The position numbers and the translations under genes are program-made. This document shows, piece after piece, positions 1-6,344 of a stretch of 11,912 bases of DNA (positions are counted from its first letter, which is position 1; the number at the start of each line of letters is the position of its first letter). This stretch comes from an uncultured Erysipelotrichaceae bacterium (GTDB lineage: Bacteria; Bacillota_I; Bacilli_A; Erysipelotrichales; Erysipelotrichaceae): positions 1 to 11,912 of the forward strand of contig CAKUTY010000031.1 in assembly GCA_934692455.1 (NCBI GenBank), read 5' to 3'. The notes under the pieces are model-generated. The model was not told the origin of the DNA. It searched no databases and worked only from the letters and a program-made list of their open reading frames with translations.

Positions 1-173
1 CCCAAGTAGCTGATACTTATAATAGAGATATATTTAAATGTGGATGTGGTGGTACTTTTAAGTTCACCTATACTTATAACCCACTAGAAGGAATAAGTAA
101 TGATAGAAAATATAGAGAAGACAGTATTAATGAAATGCGAAGTTTGTGGATACAAAGAAAGGGTTTCACTTAA
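1..173 (+). CDS. 3' end of a small unidentified Cys-containing protein (partial, codons start at base 3)
   Basis: This frame is open from the left edge of the window to a TAA at 171-173, so only the C-terminal 56 residues are visible. They contain a Cys-x-Cys-Gly-Gly motif (CGCGG, codons 39-53) followed by an aromatic/Thr-rich strand (FKFTYTY), which could be half of a metal-binding ribbon. I do not recognise the family. The last 74 bases overlap, in another frame, the next plus-strand gene, which has its own ribosome binding site. Either the overlap is real, or the tail of this frame is chance read-through, or the two frames are parts of one gene split by a frameshift. No start is visible, so even coding status is uncertain. 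Confidence 0.4.
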   Translation, partial: QVADTYNRDIFKCGCGGTFKFTYTYNPLEGISNDRKYREDSINEMRSLWIQRKGFT

Positions 174-285
174 GAGTTTAGAAAGAATTAAAAACCTGCC
201 ACCCGTATCTGATGTGTATAAGATACTATGCCCTTTTTGTCTTAATGACATGTATGAACATAAAGACAATAATAATAAACAATAA
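100..285 (+). CDS. Small hypothetical protein with two CxxC pairs (zinc-ribbon-like)
   Basis: The product is 61 residues with two CxxC knuckles, CEVC (13-16) and CPFC (44-47), separated by 27 residues. This is the spacing style of a treble-clef or zinc-ribbon metal site. The C-terminus is charged and Asn/Lys-rich (DNNNKQ). The ATG at 100 follows AGAAGGA (86-92) with a 7-base gap, which supports this start. It overlaps the 3' end of the upstream frame by 74 bases and is followed about 120 bases later by a strong terminator (407-444), consistent with the end of a plus-strand transcript. I do not recognise the family; DNA-binding or a small accessory role is possible, but nothing here shows it. 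The paired Cys motifs make coding likely. Confidence 0.55.
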   Translation: MIENIEKTVLMKCEVCGYKERVSLKSLERIKNLPPVSDVYKILCPFCLNDMYEHKDNNNKQ

Positions 286-406
286 TCAATAATCAATATA
301 ACAAATCATCAATACTTACTAGAAGCTCTTTTCATAGTGTACTAATTGAAAGCCAGCCATATACCTTGGATTTTGGTTTTATGAGAGACGCATTGAATTT
401 ATTAAT

Positions 407-444
407 ATATGAAAAAGTCCACTTAAGGACTTTTTCATATTTTT
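407..444 (+). terminator. Rho-independent terminator for the plus-strand genes, possibly bidirectional
   Basis: A perfect 14-bp stem (407-420 with 427-440) closes a 6-base loop and is followed on the plus strand by a short T run (441-444, then GTT). The stem includes GAAAAAGTCC / GGACTTTTTC. It lies between the convergent plus-strand small genes and the minus-strand sugar operon. In the minus direction the stem is followed only by an A/T-rich stretch without a clear T run, so its use as the operon's terminator is less certain. Confidence 0.8.
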
Positions 445-461
445 GTTAGGGGACATTTATT

Positions 462-520
462 AAGTATCTTTATTATAGGGGAAGTGGATACTTTATTATA
501 TGTAAGGACCTTTTCCTTAC
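462..520 (-). other. Two weak hairpins downstream of the sugar operon
   Basis: This sits in the non-coding gap between the last operon gene (stop at 568) and the strong hairpin at 407-440. One 7-bp stem pairs 502-508 (GTAAGGA) with 514-520 over a 5-base loop. Another pairs 462-468 (AAGTATC) with 487-493 over an 18-base loop. Neither is followed by a convincing T run in the minus direction, so they may be RNA 3'-end structures or chance. Apart from these and the 407-444 hairpin I see nothing in 286-567. Confidence 0.3.
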
Positions 521-567
521 ACCTATATAGTAAACAAATACTATCAACAAAATATGTTCAAATTATA

Positions 568-1671
568 TTAAATTGTGTGTTTAGCTTTATAATATTTTCC
601 CAAACAATCTGTTGCTCTTATAAGGCTAATTATTGATTCCTCGCTAGCAACATAAGTACTAGCTTCCCAAGAAGATGCAGTTAATGATGACTTAGCAATT
701 AATTTTAGCTTTTCATTATCATTATCAATTCCTAAATCCTCTAAAGTTACAGGTATTCCACATTTAATACAAAAATTAAATGCTTTTTCTATTTCGTCAT
801 TTGGATATTCTTCAGCAATTAATAAAGATAAAGTACCAAAGCCTACCCTTTCACCATGGCTCTTCTTTTCACCTTCAGGAATAGCTGTAAAAGCATTTCC
901 TATCGCATGAGCCACTGAACAGCCAACATTCTCAAAACCAATTCCACTCATAAGAATATTAGCTTCAACAACATTTTCAAATTGCGGAGATAATATCTTA
1001 TTTTTAGCACACTCAAGAGCAATTAGACCGTCATGATATAAGGTTTCCATGCATGCTTTTGCGATTGCTCTAGCAGAAAGAGATGACATCCCTTCCTCAG
1101 AATCACACCAAATATAATTTGGATGTCCTTTTCTTTCATTTGAAAGACCTTCATAATACGTTGACAAAGCATCTCCTATGCCAGCTGTTAAAAATTGCAC
1201 AGGAGCATTTATGATTACAGCAGTATCAACCAACACTAAATCTGGATGATAATGATGAATGACTATCTCATTCATTTCACCCTCATCAGAATATAAAATC
1301 GACATGGCGCTAGTAGGAGCATCACAAGAAGCTATAGTGGGGCAAACAATTAGTCTTGCATTCATTTGTTTCGCAATCATTTTGGCAACATCGATTGTTT
1401 TTCCTCCACCAATACCAATTACAACATCAGATTTTTTGCATTTATTCATCGTTGCATCAATATTCTTATGTGAAATTACACCAGAAAAAGATATACATTC
1501 ATATTCACTTTGATCTTTATATGTCTTAGCAACCTTTTCATCAAACAAATTCATTAGAAATTCATCAACAATATATAGATGATTATTTCCAAAACTATTT
1601 GCATAATCATGTAATTTTTCAATGACCCCGGCACCTTGTATATAATGGCCAGGTGAACCCCATATCCTCAT
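568..1671 (-). CDS. gldA: Glycerol dehydrogenase (GldA family, NAD-dependent, metal-binding)
   Basis: The 367-residue protein is the family's normal length and has the iron-containing alcohol dehydrogenase fold. The family interconverts glycerol and dihydroxyacetone with NAD(H) in the cytoplasm. Visible signatures are the dinucleotide loop GIGGGKTIDVAK (86-97), PTIASCDAPTSAMS (111-124), and the three expected metal ligands Asp167 (AGIGDAL), His255 (SVAHAIGNAFTAI) and His272 (SHGERVGFG). The ATG at 1671 is preceded by GAAGGAGA, which overlaps the stop codon of the upstream aldolase gene, so translation is probably coupled. As the last gene of the operon, behind two aldolase-like genes, its likely job is to reduce dihydroxyacetone released by sugar-phosphate cleavage to glycerol, recycling NADH (inference). 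A related hydroxyketone or aldehyde substrate is possible. Confidence 0.88.
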   Translation of the reverse strand: MRIWGSPGHYIQGAGVIEKLHDYANSFGNNHLYIVDEFLMNLFDEKVAKTYKDQSEYECISFSGVISHKNIDATMNKCKKSDVVIGIGGGKTIDVAKMIAKQMNARLIVCPTIASCDAPTSAMSILYSDEGEMNEIVIHHYHPDLVLVDTAVIINAPVQFLTAGIGDALSTYYEGLSNERKGHPNYIWCDSEEGMSSLSARAIAKACMETLYHDGLIALECAKNKILSPQFENVVEANILMSGIGFENVGCSVAHAIGNAFTAIPEGEKKSHGERVGFGTLSLLIAEEYPNDEIEKAFNFCIKCGIPVTLEDLGIDNDNEKLKLIAKSSLTASSWEASTYVASEESIISLIRATDCLGKYYKAKHTI

Positions 1672-1682
1672 TATTTCTCCTT

Positions 1683-2294
1683 CTAAAAATGTCCAATCAT
1701 TTTTTCTAACATTTCATAGTCAACAGTTACATTCTGTGCACCGGCAAGAATCGCTTTTTCAACATCCAAAGGTGTCTTTAACGATGCTGCACAAACCATA
1801 GTATCAATGTTTCTTAATTTAAAAGCTTCACTAATCTGTCTAACAACAGAAATACCATCATAACCGTTTTTATCTAATCTAGACACATAAACAGCAACAC
1901 ATACAGCCCCAGCTTCAGTAGCTAATAAAGCTTGATTTAAATCAAAGATAGCAGTGCAAGAAGAACGGATACCCTCAGCCTTTAATTTTCTTATCGCAAC
2001 AAGGCCTTCATCTGTTGCGGGTATTTTAACTAATGTATTACCCGGAACTTCTTTTATAATTCTTCTTGCATCTTCTATCATTTCATCAGAAGTATCGCCC
2101 ATAACCTCTATATACAACGGCATATCGTTATTGATTATTTCCCTATATTTTTTACTTGCTTCTAAAAATGATGTATCACTATTTTTTAAATCTTTAGCGG
2201 CAATACTAGGATTCATCGCGAAGCAATTAACAGGGAAATATTCTATAGCCTTTTTAACCATTTCTAAATTATAAGTTACAAGACAATATTCCAT
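1683..2294 (-). CDS. Fructose-6-phosphate aldolase/transaldolase-like protein, short divergent paralogue
   Basis: The 203-residue protein belongs to the small transaldolase (FSA/TalC) family and is about 62% identical, by hand alignment, to the product of the gene just upstream. It keeps the Schiff-base lysine (Lys90 in NTLVKIPAT), the active-site Tyr136 (AVYVSR), Asn28-Pro-Ser and AASLKTP. It differs from its twin in two ways. The N-terminal catalytic Asp of the family (CLDT in the twin) is Val6 (CLVT). The protein also stops at MIGHF, about 28 residues before the twin's C-terminus, so the C-terminal helix of the family is missing. The ATG lies 2 bases after the upstream stop codon with only a weak GGAAAAG site, implying translational coupling. 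It may be a second subunit, an enzyme of altered specificity, or a decaying copy. Confidence 0.8.
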   Translation of the reverse strand: MEYCLVTYNLEMVKKAIEYFPVNCFAMNPSIAAKDLKNSDTSFLEASKKYREIINNDMPLYIEVMGDTSDEMIEDARRIIKEVPGNTLVKIPATDEGLVAIRKLKAEGIRSSCTAIFDLNQALLATEAGAVCVAVYVSRLDKNGYDGISVVRQISEAFKLRNIDTMVCAASLKTPLDVEKAILAGAQNVTVDYEMLEKMIGHF

Positions 2295-2296
2295 TT

Positions 2297-2998
2297 TTAC
2301 TTTTCCATATTAGCGATACGTACGCCTTTTCCAAACAAACCTTCCCAATCTGACTTAAAAGTATCTAAAGTATTAGGAGTCATTGGATGAGTGATTAAAG
2401 CTTCTAGCATAGGCAAATCTACTGTTACATTTTCAGCACCTGCTAAAATAGCTTGTTCAATCGCAAGAGGTGTTTTTAAAGAAGCTGCACAAACTTTACA
2501 TTCTGTAATACCATGCATCTTAAATGCCTTAGCAATTTTAGCAACGGTTTCAATGCCATCGCCACCGTTTTTATCAATTCTAGAAACATATACAGCTGCA
2601 CAAATAGCTCCAGCTTCCGCAGCTAACATCGCTTGATTAAAATCATAAATAGCTGTACAAGAACAATAAATTCCTTCTTTCTTTAAAGCGGCAATAGCTT
2701 TTAAACCTTCAGGACAAGCAGGAATTTTTACCAAAGTATTACCAGGTACCTTTGCCCTAACAGCACGTGCATCTTCAATCATCTCTTCAGCAGTATCGCC
2801 CATAGCCTCAAGATAAAAAGGTGTATCTAATCCAATAACTTCACGGATTTGATTAGCGTTCTCTAAGAACGTCTTACCAGTACCTTTAAGACAATTAACC
2901 GCAATAGATGGATTCATTGAGAAGCATGCTAGCGGATAAACGCCAACACACTTCTTTACCATTTCCAAATCACCTGTATCTAAACAATATTCAACCAT
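2297..2998 (-). CDS. Fructose-6-phosphate aldolase / small transaldolase (FSA/TalC family)
   Basis: This is a full-length 233-residue TIM-barrel class I aldolase. FSA enzymes cleave fructose 6-phosphate to dihydroxyacetone and glyceraldehyde 3-phosphate; close relatives are transaldolases. Visible residues are Asp7 (CLDTGD), Asn29-Pro-Ser, the Schiff-base Lys91 (NTLVKIPA), Tyr137 (AAVYVSRIDKNGGDG), Ser173 (AASLKTP) and the typical C-terminal helix (FKSDWEGLFGKG). Two positions deviate from my memory of E. coli FSA: Thr-Thr before NPS is Ser-Met, and the Gln59 position is Glu64, as in true transaldolases. The start is supported by AAAGGAGAGA about 9 bases upstream. It lies between the PTS membrane genes and its own paralogue, with glycerol dehydrogenase behind, so cleavage of an imported phosphorylated ketose is the likely role. 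Aldolase versus transaldolase activity cannot be decided here. Confidence 0.85.
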   Translation of the reverse strand: MVEYCLDTGDLEMVKKCVGVYPLACFSMNPSIAVNCLKGTGKTFLENANQIREVIGLDTPFYLEAMGDTAEEMIEDARAVRAKVPGNTLVKIPACPEGLKAIAALKKEGIYCSCTAIYDFNQAMLAAEAGAICAAVYVSRIDKNGGDGIETVAKIAKAFKMHGITECKVCAASLKTPLAIEQAILAGAENVTVDLPMLEALITHPMTPNTLDTFKSDWEGLFGKGVRIANMEK

Positions 2999-3017
2999 AT
3001 TAATCTCTCTCCTTTAA

Positions 3018-3827
3018 TTAACCAAGAATCTTCAACGCACCAAGCACAATACCGGCAACCATAATAATTATTATTTGTGCCAACACATTAACGTGTTTCT
3101 TATTTAATCCATAGAATATACCAATAGTTACAAGTGGAAGTAATCTAGGGAAAATAGAATCTAATGTATCTTGCAATGAGAAAGCTGAACCAGAGATATT
3201 AAATGCAATAGGTGTTGATACACTAATGTTAGTAGCACACATCGCTCCAATTACCATTAATCCAACGATACCTAAAGCAGTTGTAATCTTACGCATTGTA
3301 TCTGAATCAGCAGCTTTAGAAATAATTGTATTACCGAATTTGTAACCATACTTTACACCAAAGTAACGTAAAGCAATTGTTGGAATATTATAAATTGCTA
3401 AGAACAAAATAGGTCCAGCAAGAGATCCTGCAGCACATAAACCAGCTGCAATACCAGTTGCAATAATACGAAGTGTACCACCAATCAACGAATCCCCAAT
3501 ACCAGCCAAAGGGCCCATTAATGCAACTTTCATAGCTGAAATTGATTCTGTATCAAAATTATCATTATTGGCATTTTCTTCTTCCATAGCAGCTGAAATA
3601 CCGAAAATCAATGGATGCATTGTTGCTTGACAATTGTAGAATTCCAAATGTCTCTTATAAGCAGCTACACGGTCTTCCTTGTTATCATATAGTTTCTTAA
3701 TAGCAGGAATCATTGAATAACAGAATGACATGTGTTGTTGACGTTCATAATGCCAAGCATGTGAAGTTGTAAATGATCTCCAGAACCCACTTCTAAGTTC
3801 TTTCTTTGTTAATTTATTAGAATTCAT
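3018..3827 (-). CDS. PTS mannose/fructose/sorbose-family component EIID
   Basis: The 269-residue integral membrane protein pairs with EIIC to form the sugar channel of a mannose-family PTS. Family motifs are clear: the N-terminal LRSGFWRSF, then TMHPLIFGISAAMEEE (69-84) and LMGPLAGIGDSLIGG (103-117), followed by hydrophobic segments in the C-terminal half (about 119-160, 185-205 and 230-267). Its ATG follows AAAGGAG with a 9-base gap and overlaps the end of the EIIC gene by 11 bases, typical of coupled synthesis of the two membrane subunits. Sugar specificity cannot be read from the sequence. Confidence 0.95.
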   Translation of the reverse strand: MNSNKLTKKELRSGFWRSFTTSHAWHYERQQHMSFCYSMIPAIKKLYDNKEDRVAAYKRHLEFYNCQATMHPLIFGISAAMEEENANNDNFDTESISAMKVALMGPLAGIGDSLIGGTLRIIATGIAAGLCAAGSLAGPILFLAIYNIPTIALRYFGVKYGYKFGNTIISKAADSDTMRKITTALGIVGLMVIGAMCATNISVSTPIAFNISGSAFSLQDTLDSIFPRLLPLVTIGIFYGLNKKHVNVLAQIIIIMVAGIVLGALKILG

Positions 3828-4587
3828 TATCGTCGTCTCCTTTTACAACATTATTTGTAGCTGGTGCAAATTGATGAGCCATCATCAAAATACCAACTAG
3901 CACAATTGAGAAACATACAATTCCTAATACTGGAATACCTAAATATGCACTTAATAAGAAACCAAAGAAGAAGAATACTGCGATTTGCTTATTTGAAATC
4001 ATAGAAATTAATTGTGCAAAACCGACAGCTGGTAAAATACCCGCAGCAATTCCAATTCCTGAAGTTAACCATGAAGGAATTGCATTTAGAAGTGCAGTTA
4101 CCGCATCACCACCAAATAAGAAACAAACAAACGCAATAATAGCGAATGATAAATCAAATAAGAAACCATTTGATAAGAAAACTAACTCTATTCCTTTATC
4201 ATTATCCTCTTCTGCATAACGGTCTGCCATTTTAGCCATCAATGGAGTAATAACACCATAGAATAAGTTAACAACAACAGCAGATAGCATTGCGGCTGGC
4301 ATTGCGATTGTGATTGCTGTTTCAACACCAGAACCAGTTGAAATTGCAAACGCAGTACCTAAAACCGAACCAACAATCATGTCTGGTGGTATAGAAGCAC
4401 CGATGGCTTGCATACCCATGAATACCAATTCAAGTTCAAAGCCCAACATAACACCTGTCTTAACATCGCCTAATGCAATACCAACAAGTGCACCAAGTAC
4501 AAGTGGTCTACCTAAATTTGCGGTTCCCACAAAGTAGTCAGCCTTACCAATAAACACAATAAGACCAACAAGTAATGCTTGTATCAT
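3817..4587 (-). CDS. PTS mannose/fructose/sorbose-family component EIIC
   Basis: The 256-residue polytopic membrane protein is the usual length for ManY/SorA-type EIIC. Diagnostic stretches are GRPLVLGALVGIALGDVKTG (26-45), the ELELVFMGMQAIGASIPPD region (51-69) and GTAFAISTGSGVETA (77-91). It has about seven or eight hydrophobic segments and an acidic C-terminal tail (KGDDDNEF) whose codons overlap the start of EIID. A strong AAAGGAGGA site lies 8 bases or so upstream of the ATG. It forms the translocation complex with EIID and receives phosphate through EIIA and EIIB. Confidence 0.95.
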   Translation of the reverse strand: MIQALLVGLIVFIGKADYFVGTANLGRPLVLGALVGIALGDVKTGVMLGFELELVFMGMQAIGASIPPDMIVGSVLGTAFAISTGSGVETAITIAMPAAMLSAVVVNLFYGVITPLMAKMADRYAEEDNDKGIELVFLSNGFLFDLSFAIIAFVCFLFGGDAVTALLNAIPSWLTSGIGIAAGILPAVGFAQLISMISNKQIAVFFFFGFLLSAYLGIPVLGIVCFSIVLVGILMMAHQFAPATNNVVKGDDDNEF

Positions 4588-4604
4588 AGTTTATCCTCCT
4601 TTTA

Positions 4605-5084
4605 CTATAGATCAGCCTTTTCAATTACAAGTTTTTTATCTTTAGCAGTTTGACGAACTTCTACTTCACATCCATCTTCTACTAACTTCTTAAGCAAATT
4701 CAATTCATCACTGTTCAAATGAACTGCAGGGCCAAATGATTTGATAGTATCTTCTTTTTTCATTGTTCCACCAAGATTAATTGATTTGATTCTTGAAGAA
4801 CATTCAGTTGCTAATTTATATGCATCAGCGACATTGCCAACCACAATAAGAAGATTGTACTTATCAGTTACACCAGAATTAAGTGCACTAATAGAATCTT
4901 TCATATCCTTAATCACCAACTTAACTCCTGTCGGTTTTGCCAACCTCATAGTTGTCATACGAATTTCATCAGATGCAACCTCATCATTAGCAATCAAAAT
5001 ACAATCAGCATTAACTGAATTGCACCAAGTAAAAGCTACCTGTCCATGTAATAATCTGTGATCAACTCTACAAAGTTTAATCAT
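4605..5084 (-). CDS. PTS mannose/fructose/sorbose-family component EIIB
   Basis: The 159-residue cytoplasmic phosphotransfer subunit carries the family active-site motif RVDHRLLHGQV, placing the phosphorylated histidine at His13. Other family features are IANDEVASDEIRMTTMRLA (32-50, moderately conserved) and NLGGTMKKE (107-115). It takes phosphate from the separate EIIA and passes it to the sugar during transport through EIIC/EIID. In LevR-type circuits EIIB also phosphorylates the regulator when sugar is absent, so it is probably the sensor link to the first gene of the operon. It is preceded by a near-perfect AAAGGAGG site; a 14-base gap separates it from the epimerase gene. Confidence 0.95.
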   Translation of the reverse strand: MIKLCRVDHRLLHGQVAFTWCNSVNADCILIANDEVASDEIRMTTMRLAKPTGVKLVIKDMKDSISALNSGVTDKYNLLIVVGNVADAYKLATECSSRIKSINLGGTMKKEDTIKSFGPAVHLNSDELNLLKKLVEDGCEVEVRQTAKDKKLVIEKADL

Positions 5085-5098
5085 TTTCTTCCTCCTTT

Positions 5099-5914
5099 CT
5101 ATATGCAGCTATTAAATAGCTCTTTTGTACTTCTTAAGTATTTTTCAGGTTCCTTAAACGAAACTGGATCCACATATTCCAAAGACAATCCACCTGAATA
5201 TTCATATCCCTTTAAAGAAGAAATATAATCATTCATATTCAAATTTCCAAGTCCCCAAGGCATGTGTCCGGTTGGCTTTCCATCGACAAAATGAATATGC
5301 CATATCTTTCCCGGAAATGTTTCAAACCAATCTTTTAATGTTTCTTTTGCATAATGCATTGCACCAAAATCAATAGTTAATCCAAAATTATCTCTATCTA
5401 CTCCATCAAGTATTTCCTTAGCCTTTGAAATAGTATTAGCCACAAGAGATGATTTGGACCAAATAGTTTCCATCGCCAACTTTATGTTCTTATTCTTTGC
5501 ATAATCGGCAATTCTTCTTAACATCAAAATCGATCTTTTTCTAGCAACATCTGGATTTTCATCATAATAATTCCAACCAGGTGTAACCAAAATCATCTTT
5601 GCACCTATTTGACTGGCAAGATCTACAACTCTACAGAAATACTTATATGTATTTTCGATTAAGAATGGATCTCTAGCAGCGATATTATTTGGCTTTGGAT
5701 TATTTTGTTCACCACATATAACTTGAATCTTAACGTTATATTTATTCATTAGTTTCAATAACAAATCAGCATCTTGCATATATTGGGCATTTACTAAAAA
5801 GTGTTGTGGACAAAGCCAAAGTTCTACATTTCTACAGTTTTCGGTATTACAGGTTTTAAAGAAATATTCTAAATCGTAATAACGATAATTGATATTCATT
5901 GGATATAGTTCCAT
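5099..5914 (-). CDS. Sugar-phosphate isomerase/epimerase, TIM barrel (FrlC / AP-endonuclease-2 family)
   Basis: The 271-residue xylose-isomerase-like TIM barrel has the four metal ligands expected for ketose 3-epimerases: Glu149 (AMETIW), Asp182 (TIDFGAMH), His208 (HIHFVDGK) and Glu246 (LSLEYVD). VELWLCPQHF near residue 30 and the glycine-rich GHMPWGLGNLN loop (216-226) resemble fructoselysine 3-epimerase FrlC, as I remember it. The gene sits between the EIIA and EIIB genes and overlaps EIIA by one base (TAATG), so it is made with the transporter. Its substrate is probably the sugar phosphate delivered by this PTS, epimerised so the downstream aldolase can cleave it (inference). No SIS-type deglycase is present, so a fructosamine pathway is less likely. 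The exact substrate is unknown. Confidence 0.85.
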   Translation of the reverse strand: MELYPMNINYRYYDLEYFFKTCNTENCRNVELWLCPQHFLVNAQYMQDADLLLKLMNKYNVKIQVICGEQNNPKPNNIAARDPFLIENTYKYFCRVVDLASQIGAKMILVTPGWNYYDENPDVARKRSILMLRRIADYAKNKNIKLAMETIWSKSSLVANTISKAKEILDGVDRDNFGLTIDFGAMHYAKETLKDWFETFPGKIWHIHFVDGKPTGHMPWGLGNLNMNDYISSLKGYEYSGGLSLEYVDPVSFKEPEKYLRSTKELFNSCI

Positions 5915-6330
5915 TAGAAATCTTCCTCAACGTTATCTTTCTTTATAAGATCATTGCAGTATATAACCGATGTTTTACCTTCATTAACCGCGTTTTTGAT
6001 ACTATTCTCTATGTCGCTTTCATCTAAAGTCATTAACATTTGAATTGCTAAAGCCATAGACATTCCAGCTACCAAATAAAATTTCTTTTTTTGTAAAAGA
6101 TTTACAAACTCGTTATTTACTGAACCACCATATAAATCAGTTAGGACAACAACATCATCATTACTATCATAAGTATTAAAAACATCTTCTATTTGTTGTG
6201 CCAAACTAACACTTGGATCCATATAAGCACAAATTGTGTCAATATGTTTTTCCTTTCCTGCGATAAATGTCACGCTTTCAGCCATCCCAGAAGCCAAAGG
6301 ACCATGTGATGCAAATAAATATCTAATCAT
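5914..6330 (-). CDS. PTS mannose-family component EIIA
   Basis: The 138-residue cytoplasmic subunit accepts phosphate from HPr and donates it to EIIB. The active-site histidine is His9 in FASHGPLASGM, and the second family signature is VVVLTDLYGGSVNNEF. I place the start at the ATG at 6330. A GTG three codons upstream (6339) is also in frame, but it overlaps the GGGAGGT ribosome binding site (6338-6344), which is correctly spaced 7 bases from the ATG. The site also overlaps the regulator's stop codon, so translation is likely coupled to the regulator. It is encoded apart from EIIB, with the epimerase gene between them. Confidence 0.93.
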   Translation of the reverse strand: MIRYLFASHGPLASGMAESVTFIAGKEKHIDTICAYMDPSVSLAQQIEDVFNTYDSNDDVVVLTDLYGGSVNNEFVNLLQKKKFYLVAGMSMALAIQMLMTLDESDIENSIKNAVNEGKTSVIYCNDLIKKDNVEEDF

Positions 6331-6337
6331 ATCTAAC

Positions 6338-6344
6338 ACCTCCC
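6338..6344 (-). promoter_or_regulatory. Ribosome binding site deciding the EIIA start
   Basis: GGGAGGT on the minus strand, 7 bases before the ATG at 6330. It covers the alternative GTG start at 6339-6337 and the last base of the regulator's TAG, favouring the ATG and suggesting translational coupling. Confidence 0.75.

Noticed and set aside
300..449. Open plus-strand frame through the gap, including an ATG at 381
   Set aside because: It has no ribosome binding site and no good start, runs straight through the strong terminator hairpin, and shows no recognisable motif.
568..5914. Sulfoquinovose (sulfo-transaldolase) or fructosamine pathway as the operon's role
   Set aside because: The transaldolase and FrlC-like genes prompted the idea, but there is no sulfoquinovosidase, sulfonate exporter or SIS-type deglycase, and a PTS would phosphorylate the substrate.
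6331..6339. GTG start for EIIA at 6339
   Set aside because: It overlaps the GGGAGGT ribosome binding site; the ATG at 6330 is correctly spaced.
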